Shown: positions 55,058-62,385 of the stretch, piece by piece
How positions within the stretch are numbered: position 1 is the first letter of the stretch
Layout: every line of letters starts with the position of its first letter
NCBI RefSeq assembly: GCF_913060805.1
Contig: NZ_CAJXTC010000015.1
Location: forward strand, 1 to 64,000
From: an uncultured Draconibacterium sp.
GTDB lineage: Bacteria; Bacteroidota; Bacteroidia; Bacteroidales; Prolixibacteraceae
Direction: 5' to 3'
DNA length: 64,000 nt
Made by a program: the position numbers and the translations under genes
The notes under the pieces: model-generated
The model's database searches: none
Told to the model about the DNA's origin: nothing
The model's input: the letters and a program-made list of their open reading frames with translations, nothing else

Positions 55058-57610
55058 ATGGCAGTAAACGAAGTATCTGTAAAAGCCCCGGCGGGCAAAA
55101 AAATTTACTCTCAGGAAGAAGCAGTAAATGCCTCGCTAGAGTACTTCAAAGGAGACGATTTGGCAGCAAGAGTATGGGTAAACAAATACGCCCTTAAAGA
55201 TTCGTTCGGAAATATTTTCGAAAGAACACCTGACGACATGCACAAACGCCTTGCAAAAGAAATCGCACGCATTGAAGAACGCTACCCAAATCCATTAACC
55301 GAAGAAGAAATCTACAGCGTCCTAAAAGATTTCAAACACATTGTTCCACAGGGAGGACCAATGACCGGTATTGGCAACGACTATCAAATCGCATCACTAT
55401 CCAACTGTTTTGTTGTTGGAAACGACGGTGACTCGGATTCGTATGGTGGAATTATGAAAATTGACCAGGAACAGGTGCAATTGATGAAACGCCGCGGAGG
55501 TGTGGGACACGACCTGTCTCATATCCGCCCAAAAGGTTCTCCGGTAAAGAACTCGGCATTAACATCAACCGGTATTGTTCCGTTTATGGAGCGCTATTCA
55601 AATTCAACACGCGAAGTTGCGCAAGACGGACGCCGCGGTGCATTGATGCTTTCAGTATCGATTAAACACCCCGACTCGGAAAGTTTTATCGATGCAAAAA
55701 TGGAACAAGGCAAAGTAACCGGAGCCAACGTATCGGTAAAAATCCAGGACGATTTTATGGAAGCTGTTGAATCGGGAACTCCTTACACGCAGCAATACCC
55801 GATCAACGGAAAAGCACAGTACACCAAAAATACCGACGCCGGTAAAATCTGGAAAAAGATTGTAAAAAATGCGTGGAAATCAGCCGAACCGGGAATTCTT
55901 TTCTGGGATACCATTATTAAAGAATCGGTGCCTGATTGTTATGCCGACCTGGGTTACCGCACGGTTTCTACCAACCCATGTGGTGAAATTCCGTTGTGTC
56001 CTTACGATAGCTGCCGCCTGTTAGCCATCAACCTGTACTCGTACGTAGAAAATCCATATACCAAAGACGCGAAGTTCAATTTCGAACTATTTAAAGAACA
56101 CATCCATTATGCACAGCGTATTATGGACGACATTATCGATCTTGAGCTGGAAAAAATTGATGCCATTTTAGAAAAAGTTGAGGAAGACCCTGAAGCTGAA
56201 GAAATTAAATTTACGGAAAGAAATCTTTGGGAAAGCATTCGCAGAAAAGCAAAAGAAGGCCGCCGTACCGGAATTGGTATTACTGCCGAAGGCGACATGC
56301 TGGCTGCATTAGGATTACGCTACGGTAGCGATAATGCAACTGATTTCTCGGAAGAAATTCATAAAACAATTGCCATTGAAGCTTACCGTTCGTCTGTACA
56401 CCTGGCAAAAGACCGTGGTGCATTTACCATTTACGATGCTGAGCGCGAAAAGAATAATCCGCTTATCAACCGTATTAAAGATGCCGATAATGGTCTTTAC
56501 GAAAAAATGGTAAAATACGGCCGTAGAAACATTGCGCTGTTAACCATTGCTCCAACAGGTACAACCAGCTTGATGACTCAAACAACATCAGGTATCGAAC
56601 CGGTTTTCCTTCCGGTGTACAAACGTCGCCGTAAAGTAAATCCGAACGACAAAGATGTTCGTGTTGATTTTATTGACGAAGTTGGTGATTCATGGGAAGA
56701 GTACACTGTTTTCCACCACCATTTTAAAACCTGGATGAAAGCGAATGGTTACGACACATCTGTTGAATATTCGCAGGAAGACCTGGACAAAATGGTAAAA
56801 GAGTCGCCTTATTACAAAGCTACATCAAACGATGTTGACTGGCTGAATAAAGTGCGTATGCAGGGAAGAATCCAGAAATGGGTAGACCACTCGATTTCGG
56901 TAACTATTAACCTGCCTGCCGATGTAAAAGAAGAGCTGGTTGGCGACTTGTATTTCGAAGCCTGGAAAAGCGGCTGTAAAGGTGTTACCGTTTATCGCGA
57001 CGGATCACGTTCGGGTGTGCTTATTTCGAACGACGATAACAAGAAAAAAACTGAAGACGGCGCATTCCCGCTGAAACGTCCTGAAAAACTGGAAGCCGAC
57101 GTTGTACGTTTCCAAAACAACAAGGAAAAGTGGATTGCATTTATCGGTTTAATGGATGGCAAACCTTACGAGATTTTCACCGGTTTGCACGACGATGAAG
57201 ACGGAATTTTGCTGCCTCGCTCGATAACCAAAGGTTATATCATTAAAAGCTGGGAAGGCGAAGATTCGCGCTACGATTTCCAATACGCAAACAAACGTGG
57301 TTACAAAACCACTATTGAAGGATTGTCGCACAAATTCAATCCGGTATTCTGGAACTACGCCAAGTTAATTTCGGGAACCTTGCGCCACGGTATGCCAATT
57401 CATAAAATTGTTGAACTGGTAACCAGTCTGCAACTGGATAACGAAACCATTAACTCGTGGAAAGCGGGTGTGGCACGTGCACTGAAGAAATACATTCCGG
57501 ACGGAACAATTGCCGATGATGCAAAATGTGGCGAATGTGGATCGGACGATGTAGTTTACCAGGAAGGCTGTTTAACCTGCCTATCTTGCGGATGCTCAAA
57601 ATGCGGATAA
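55058..57610 (+). CDS. nrdJ: Adenosylcobalamin-dependent (class II) ribonucleotide reductase
   Basis: 850 residues. It reduces ribonucleotides with coenzyme B12. The active-site cysteines and barrel motifs are present: SLSNCFVVG near 115, RRGGVGHDLSHIRPKGSPVKNS (about 150-170), TSTGIVPFMERYSN, the catalytic loop NPCGEIPLCPYDSCRL near residue 308, and IAPTGTTSLMTQTTSGIEPVF near 500. The C-terminus has a TSCPD-type tail and a cysteine-rich zinc/redox motif, CGECGSDDVVYQEGCLTC, then LSCGCSKCG. No nrdAB partner is needed or seen. It has its own terminator. Confidence 0.95.
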   Translation: MAVNEVSVKAPAGKKIYSQEEAVNASLEYFKGDDLAARVWVNKYALKDSFGNIFERTPDDMHKRLAKEIARIEERYPNPLTEEEIYSVLKDFKHIVPQGGPMTGIGNDYQIASLSNCFVVGNDGDSDSYGGIMKIDQEQVQLMKRRGGVGHDLSHIRPKGSPVKNSALTSTGIVPFMERYSNSTREVAQDGRRGALMLSVSIKHPDSESFIDAKMEQGKVTGANVSVKIQDDFMEAVESGTPYTQQYPINGKAQYTKNTDAGKIWKKIVKNAWKSAEPGILFWDTIIKESVPDCYADLGYRTVSTNPCGEIPLCPYDSCRLLAINLYSYVENPYTKDAKFNFELFKEHIHYAQRIMDDIIDLELEKIDAILEKVEEDPEAEEIKFTERNLWESIRRKAKEGRRTGIGITAEGDMLAALGLRYGSDNATDFSEEIHKTIAIEAYRSSVHLAKDRGAFTIYDAEREKNNPLINRIKDADNGLYEKMVKYGRRNIALLTIAPTGTTSLMTQTTSGIEPVFLPVYKRRRKVNPNDKDVRVDFIDEVGDSWEEYTVFHHHFKTWMKANGYDTSVEYSQEDLDKMVKESPYYKATSNDVDWLNKVRMQGRIQKWVDHSISVTINLPADVKEELVGDLYFEAWKSGCKGVTVYRDGSRSGVLISNDDNKKKTEDGAFPLKRPEKLEADVVRFQNNKEKWIAFIGLMDGKPYEIFTGLHDDEDGILLPRSITKGYIIKSWEGEDSRYDFQYANKRGYKTTIEGLSHKFNPVFWNYAKLISGTLRHGMPIHKIVELVTSLQLDNETINSWKAGVARALKKYIPDGTIADDAKCGECGSDDVVYQEGCLTCLSCGCSKCG

Positions 57611-57630
57611 TATATTCGAGAAACTATACT

Positions 57631-57664
57631 AAAAAGCCGGGATCGTTTCGATTCCGGCTTTTTT
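57631..57664. terminator. Bidirectional Rho-independent terminator
   Basis: AAAAAGCCGG (57631-57640) pairs with CCGGCTTTTT (57654-57663). The A- and T-tracts serve both the reductase gene and the convergent LytTR gene, whose stop is at 57669. Confidence 0.85.
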
Positions 57665-57668
57665 ATGC

Positions 57669-58202
57669 TTAAAAATCTATTAAGTCTCTGATCTTTTCGT
57701 TGTAACTTTTACTGCAGGAAACTACTCTTTCCTTATCGCATTTCATAACCAGATCAAACCGGCCATTACCCAGCTTCTTAACCTCGTGAATAAGATTCTT
57801 ATTCACCACTGTTGATTTATGAATACGAATAAACTCCTCGGGAAATTTCTGTTCTAAATCAGCAAGCGTACTATCAACCACGTATTCTTTTCCGGTTACA
57901 TCTGTTAGAAAAACAAAGTTATTCCCTGCCGAAAGATCAACGATCTCATCAAAACGAATGAGCGTAATTTTATTCCCCTCTTTAACGGGATAATATTCTT
58001 TAATTTTCTCTTCCGTAATCAATGGCTCCGGCTGATTATTCGTATGGGTGTCCAGTTGTGTAGTTGTTTTAGGAGCTTTACTTTTTCTAATCAGATATCT
58101 TATCAGCAATACCACCGGCAAAACGATTAACAGGCCTGGGATTAGAATTAAGAGAATTATAATTTCCTGCGGACCGATAAATCCAAGTAAAATTGTGTTC
58201 AT
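57669..58202 (-). CDS. Membrane-anchored LytTR-domain protein
   Basis: 177 residues. One strongly hydrophobic segment (EIIILLILIPGLLIVLPVVLLIRYLI, about residues 13-38) is followed by a charged linker and a LytTR DNA-binding domain (about 75-177): KITLIRFDEIVDLSAGNNFVFL, LEQKFPEEFIRIHKSTVVNKNLI and KERVVSCSKSYNEKIRDL. There is no response-regulator receiver domain, so it is not a classical LytR/AlgR pair member; membrane-anchored stand-alone LytTR proteins are known in Bacteroidota. The upstream 225 bp gap to gcvH has no other gene. Its target genes are unknown. Confidence 0.88.
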   Translation of the reverse strand: MNTILLGFIGPQEIIILLILIPGLLIVLPVVLLIRYLIRKSKAPKTTTQLDTHTNNQPEPLITEEKIKEYYPVKEGNKITLIRFDEIVDLSAGNNFVFLTDVTGKEYVVDSTLADLEQKFPEEFIRIHKSTVVNKNLIHEVKKLGNGRFDLVMKCDKERVVSCSKSYNEKIRDLIDF

Positions 58203-58373
58203 TGATTTATATTTTAGTTTTTGTTCAAACTAAACAAATACTCTGTTAAATTAAAAATCAAAATTAACCACCTAACTAAAAATCAGGGCAACTGATCCCA
58301 AAAAAGTGGCAAGGCGCCTTAGGTTATAAGCAAGTAGCCTTCATGTAAACATCGATATTTCAGTTTTTGGCAC

Positions 58374-58408
58374 AAAAAAATGCCCCACCGAAAAACGATG
58401 AGGCATTT
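58374..58408 (-). terminator. Rho-independent terminator of gcvH
   Basis: On the minus strand AAATGCCTCATCG pairs (with one or two mismatches) with CGGTGGGGCATTT, followed by a T-tract. It lies 19 bp after the gcvH stop. Confidence 0.75.
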
Positions 58409-58427
58409 ACTTATGCTGTAAAATTTC

Positions 58428-58808
58428 TTAAGCTTCAATCATTGCTTTGTAAGCGTCAGCATCCATCAAGTCATCTAACTCCGATGCATCGGCAATATTT
58501 ACTTTAATCATCCATCCTTTTCCGTATGGATCTTTGTTTACCAATTCAGGGTCGTCGGCTAAATCTTCGTTGAACTCGGCAACTTCACCTCCAACTGGCA
58601 TAAACAGATCCGAAACGGTTTTCACTGCTTCAACTGTTCCAAAAGTTTCACCTTTGTCCAATGTTTCACCTTCAGTTTCAATTTCAACAAACACAACATC
58701 ACCCAGTTCTCCCTGAGCAAAATCGGTAACACCTACAACAGCTACATCTCCCTCAACGCGTACCCATTCGTGGTCTTGCGTATATTTCAAATCAGCTGGA
58801 ATATTCAT
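58428..58808 (-). CDS. gcvH: Glycine cleavage system H protein
   Basis: 126 residues, the usual H-protein length. It carries the lipoyl arm that shuttles the aminomethyl group between the P, T and L proteins of the glycine cleavage complex. [34 protein letters not shown] (split over about 9-42) is the conserved N-terminus. The lipoyl-lysine is in [20 protein letters not shown] near residue 64. The C-terminal [12 protein letters not shown] is also typical. gcvP and gcvT are not in the window. Confidence 0.96.
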   Translation of the reverse strand: MNIPADLKYTQDHEWVRVEGDVAVVGVTDFAQGELGDVVFVEIETEGETLDKGETFGTVEAVKTVSDLFMPVGGEVAEFNEDLADDPELVNKDPYGKGWMIKVNIADASELDDLMDADAYKAMIEA

Positions 58809-59041
58809 ATTTTTAGTTTTAAATTATTTAAATCGAATTCCTTGAAAGCCGCCCGTTAAATCTATCGCTTTTTAAAATTCGCCGGGTGCATTTCGCATCA
58901 AGATATTTGCCAAAATTAAAACATTTTAATGAAAAACAACCCCCTTATACCCATGCATTTCCCTGATTTTTATCGCATTTTATTTCAAGAGGTGCAAAAT
59001 ATGTGGCTCTTTTTGTATAATTGCAAAAATTGTTGAAAGAG

Positions 59042-59464
59042 ATGTATTCAAAAAAGATCAATTCGCTCGACGAGCTTAAAGTTGCTGCAAAGGAGCTGAT
59101 TACAGGATTTAGTGACGACCGCGTTTTTGCATTTTACGGCAAAATGGGTGCAGGAAAAACAACTTTTATCCAGTCGATTTGCCGTGCGCTGGGATCGGAC
59201 GACAACGTTACCAGTCCTACTTTTGCGTTGATAAACGAATACAACACTGCTAATCTTGATTCGATTTTTCATTTCGATTTTTACCGGATAAAAGACATCG
59301 AAGAGGCTTACGATCTGGGCTACGAAGACTACATTTACAGCGGAAGCTACTGCCTTATTGAATGGCCGGAAATGATCGAATCGCTTCTGCCCGAAAAAAT
59401 GGTGGAGGTAAAAATCGAAGTTCAGGAGGATGATACCCGCCTGATTACTGCGCAGGAAATTTAG
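59042..59464 (+). CDS. tsaE: tRNA threonylcarbamoyladenosine biosynthesis ATPase TsaE
   Basis: 140 residues from the ATG at 59042 (a TTG at 59021 is in frame but less likely). TsaE is the ATPase of the TsaBDE complex that makes t6A37 in tRNA. The P-loop FYGKMGAGKTTFIQSICRALG lies near residue 33-50, then TSPTFALINEYN and FHFDFYRIKD, and the C-terminal LIEWPEMIESLLP. The length is normal. It precedes the alanine dehydrogenase gene by about 106 bp, but a separate promoter is visible there. Confidence 0.93.
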   Translation: MYSKKINSLDELKVAAKELITGFSDDRVFAFYGKMGAGKTTFIQSICRALGSDDNVTSPTFALINEYNTANLDSIFHFDFYRIKDIEEAYDLGYEDYIYSGSYCLIEWPEMIESLLPEKMVEVKIEVQEDDTRLITAQEI

Positions 59465-59500
59465 TTTCCGATACCGCTTTTTACTTCACGACTAATTTTC

Positions 59501-59531
59501 TTTGAAAACTCCCCTTTTGCTTGTAAATTGG
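59501..59531 (+). promoter_or_regulatory. Promoter of the alanine dehydrogenase gene
   Basis: TTTG (59501-59504), a 19-bp spacer, then TAAATTGG (59524-59531), one mismatch from TAnnTTTG. Transcription would start about 30 nt before the ATG. Confidence 0.5.
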
Positions 59532-59570
59532 TGCTGTTGATTTCGTCAGATAAATTCATTAAGTTCAACT

Positions 59571-60782
59571 ATGGAAAAAGCAAAAGAAAAGGTATCGATA
59601 CCAAAGACCATGCTTCTGCCCAAAGAGGAGATGTTGGAGGTAAAAAAGAAGGGCCAGAAAATAAAAATTGGCGTTCCTTCCGATCTGTCGAAAGTTGAAT
59701 ACCGGGTACCTTTATCGCCGCAAGCCGTTGATTTGCTGGTTTCGTACGGGCACGAAATTCTGATTGAACGTGATGCCGGAAAATCAGCCAGCTACAGCAA
59801 CGAAGATTACCAAAAAGCCGGCGCTACCATTGCTGAAACCAAAGAAGAAACTTTTCAGTGCGACATAATTTTACGTATTGCACCTTTCGATTGCGACGAG
59901 ATCGATGCCCTGCGCGGTAACCAGGTTATCATTTCAAACATGCAGATTCAGGCACATTGCAACGAATCGATCCAGAAAATGATGCAAAAAAAGGTAACAA
60001 CCATTGCCTTTGAATACCTCGAAAACGAAGATGGTTTTCTTCCTTTCGTTCACCAAATGAGCCAGATTGCAGGGGTTACTTCCATTACCATTGCCAGCGA
60101 ATACCTCAGTAATTCGCGCAACGGGAAAGGCGTTTTGTTTGGCGAGGTTACCGGCGTTACACCTGCCGAGTTGGTGATTATCGGCACCAGCACTGCCGCC
60201 GAATATGCAGCACGTGCAGCACTCGGATTGGGTATTTTCGTGAAGGTTTTTGATACTTCGGTATACGAACTCAGCAAGCTGGAAGAGAAACTTGGCCGAC
60301 GTATTTTTACTTCGGTGTTCTACCCTAAAGTTTTACGTAAAGCGCTTATTTCGGCCGATGCGGTTATTGGAGCAACCTCATTTAACACGCCTCCAAAATT
60401 TAAAGTGTCGGAAGATTTGGTAAAACAGATGAAGGAAGGATCGGTAATTATCGATCTGAACGTGAGTCAGGGTGGCTGTTTCGAAACTTCGAAGTGTACT
60501 GATTTTAAAAATCCAACTTACACCAAACACGGCGTGGTGCATTATTGTGTACCCAACACTCCGGCCATGGTGGCACGAACCGCTTCCATTTCGTTGAGTA
60601 ACATTTTAATTCCGATTTTGCTTGCCATTGGCGACAACGGCGGGGTTGAAAACTACATAAAAGTGTCGAAAGGTTTCCGAAAAGGTGTATACATCTACCA
60701 CGGAATTCTCACCAACCACGATGTGGGGCGCATGTTCAACATCCCGTCGAAAGACATCGATTTGCTGCTGGCAGTTTTTTAA
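59571..60782 (+). CDS. Alanine dehydrogenase / NAD(P) transhydrogenase alpha-like
   Basis: 403 residues. An N-terminal domain (about 28-150) includes KIGVPSDLSKVEYRVPLSPQAVDLL and HEILIERDAGKSASYSNEDYQKAGA; the lysine and arginine of this region bind pyruvate in alanine dehydrogenases. The Rossmann motif lies near residue 200, ELVIIGTSTAAEYAARAALGLG. ADAVIGATSFNTPPKFKV and IIDLNVSQGGCFETSKCTDF follow. The family reversibly deaminates alanine with NAD+. It has a 28-residue N-terminal extension compared with typical enzymes. The LytTR gene starts 16 bp downstream, likely cotranscribed. Confidence 0.88.
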   Translation: MEKAKEKVSIPKTMLLPKEEMLEVKKKGQKIKIGVPSDLSKVEYRVPLSPQAVDLLVSYGHEILIERDAGKSASYSNEDYQKAGATIAETKEETFQCDIILRIAPFDCDEIDALRGNQVIISNMQIQAHCNESIQKMMQKKVTTIAFEYLENEDGFLPFVHQMSQIAGVTSITIASEYLSNSRNGKGVLFGEVTGVTPAELVIIGTSTAAEYAARAALGLGIFVKVFDTSVYELSKLEEKLGRRIFTSVFYPKVLRKALISADAVIGATSFNTPPKFKVSEDLVKQMKEGSVIIDLNVSQGGCFETSKCTDFKNPTYTKHGVVHYCVPNTPAMVARTASISLSNILIPILLAIGDNGGVENYIKVSKGFRKGVYIYHGILTNHDVGRMFNIPSKDIDLLLAVF

Positions 60783-60798
60783 TCAAGATTAAGTTCCA

Positions 60799-61647
60799 AT
60801 GCTGAACTCGCTAAACAAAAAATATCCGTTTAACGACAACCTAAAGGTAAATACACGCTCCATTTCATCCGTGAGCCTCGGTATTTTTTTGTTCCTTTTG
60901 TTCTTTCAGCCTTTCCAGGTTCAAAATCCCGATTTCAATAACCGCCTCATCATCCTTGCAACCTTCGGTGCCATAACACTGGTTTTACTCAGCATTTTTC
61001 GTGTTGTAATTCCTTCCATATTCATCACCGCCTTTTCAGAACCTCGCTGGACGGTTTTAAAAGAGATCATCATCGATCTGCTTTTTGTTGCTTGCAACTC
61101 GGTAGCGTTTGCGTTTTTTGCGCGTTATGTTGGGCACATTCCAATGACCTTTGGTATTGTTATCAATATCGTGATCATTTCAATAACAGCTGCCGCAGTT
61201 GTTGTTGTTACCAACCAGTTTTATTTGTTAAAAAAGAAAGTCCAAAAGCTGGAACTTGCACCGCAAGAAACCGGTAAAAATGAACCGGTAAAAGCTCCCG
61301 AAGAAATTGAGTTTGAATCGGAGAACAAAACCGAATATTTCACGCTTTTTCTTGAGCAGCTGATCCTTATAAAATCAGCCAACAATTACATTGAAGTGAT
61401 TTATAAACACAACGACGAGATCAAGAAAAAGCTGATCCGGAACACCATGAAAACCACTGAAAACTTGCTGAAAAAATATCCGGAAGTCATTCGTTGTCAT
61501 CGCTCGTGCATGGTAAACAAAAACTACATTAAAAAAGTATCGCGCGGCTCCGATGGATTGGAGCTGAATCTCTTCGATTACCCGCAGGTAATTCACGTTT
61601 CGAGGCAATACGTACTTCGTTTAAAAGAAGCACTAAAAGCATCCTGA
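60799..61647 (+). CDS. LytTR-domain protein with four membrane helices
   Basis: 282 residues. Four hydrophobic segments lie at about residues 25-42, 52-80, 92-115 and 120-145, followed by a linker and a C-terminal LytTR DNA-binding domain (about 180-280): LFLEQLILIKSANNYIEVIY, LLKKYPEVIRCHRSCMVNKNYIKKV and IHVSRQYVLRLKEAL. It has no receiver or kinase domain, so it is a membrane-bound transcription factor or one that senses a membrane signal. It is 16 bp after alanine dehydrogenase, in the same direction. A direct repeat lies in the gap downstream. Confidence 0.88.
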   Translation: MLNSLNKKYPFNDNLKVNTRSISSVSLGIFLFLLFFQPFQVQNPDFNNRLIILATFGAITLVLLSIFRVVIPSIFITAFSEPRWTVLKEIIIDLLFVACNSVAFAFFARYVGHIPMTFGIVINIVIISITAAAVVVVTNQFYLLKKKVQKLELAPQETGKNEPVKAPEEIEFESENKTEYFTLFLEQLILIKSANNYIEVIYKHNDEIKKKLIRNTMKTTENLLKKYPEVIRCHRSCMVNKNYIKKVSRGSDGLELNLFDYPQVIHVSRQYVLRLKEALKAS

Positions 61648-61754
61648 TCCGATTAAATTTCGCCTTATTTTTCTTTCTAAGGTTTTAAAAAACCTTTCAG
61701 ATCGCCTACTAAAAGCTGAACGTGGGATTAACGTCGTTTATCCCTGATAAATGA

Positions 61755-61810
61755 CATAAATCCCAAAAACACGCAAATCATCACTAATAAAAGCCATAAA
61801 TCCCAAAAAC
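61755..61810. repeat. Two direct copies of a 16-bp sequence before an orphan gene
   Basis: CATAAATCCCAAAAAC occurs at 61755-61770 and 61795-61810, 40 bp apart, in the 225-bp gap after the LytTR gene. The spacing of about four helical turns would suit a regulator; LytTR proteins favour direct repeats, so the neighbour is a candidate binder, which is inference only. Confidence 0.4.
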
Positions 61811-61872
61811 TTTTTTTTCGAATAAAATGGCCGTTTATTTGAAAAATCGAAAACAATGTAAATTTTATTGCC

Positions 61873-62385
61873 ATGAATATATTACTTATTTATCCGGAAA
61901 AAGAGAACAATTCAAAGGGATTTGAGGCTTTCTTCCAAAAGCTTTTTAACAAGACCACTGAAGATCCGCTGGCGCTGATTGAGATTTCGATTCAGCTGCC
62001 AATTACCTGGGAAAGAAAGTTACGTGATCTGAACCAGGAGAAGTTAAATACAAAAGATTTAGCGTGGGCCGATTATGTCATTATTAAAGCCGATCCAAGG
62101 CAAAGAACGTCAACAGTAAAACTTATTGACAAGTGTAAAGCCGCAGGGAAAAAGATAATAGCTGAAGGAGAATTATTTGATTCTCAGCCTGCCGATTTTG
62201 AAAATGTAGATCACCTGATTTTAAACCAGGCAACATTTGATCCGTTTGTACGGGATATGGAAGACAATACGACACAACGCATTTACAGCGCTGATTTCAG
62301 AAAGGAAAAATTACGGAGAACTGCCTATTCGTTACTGGGATTCTCGGGCTACTTTTCGCGAAACATTCACACGTTTTCAGCCTGA
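61873..62385 (+). CDS. Orphan 170-residue protein, B12-binding-domain-like
   Basis: Starts MNILLIYPEKENNSKGFEAFF, which resembles the first strand of the B12-binding-like domain of many radical SAM proteins. ISIQLPITWERKLRDLNQEKLNTKDLAWADYVIIKADPRQRTST and KLIDKCKAAGKKIIAEGELFDS (split over about 40-105) continue that alternating pattern. No radical SAM half follows; the protein stops at 170 residues, and the conserved histidine of true B12 binders is not evident. It may be a domain that survived alone or a truncated gene. It overlaps the convergent pullulanase gene by 19 bp. I cannot assign a function. Confidence 0.65.
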   Translation: MNILLIYPEKENNSKGFEAFFQKLFNKTTEDPLALIEISIQLPITWERKLRDLNQEKLNTKDLAWADYVIIKADPRQRTSTVKLIDKCKAAGKKIIAEGELFDSQPADFENVDHLILNQATFDPFVRDMEDNTTQRIYSADFRKEKLRRTAYSLLGFSGYFSRNIHTFSA

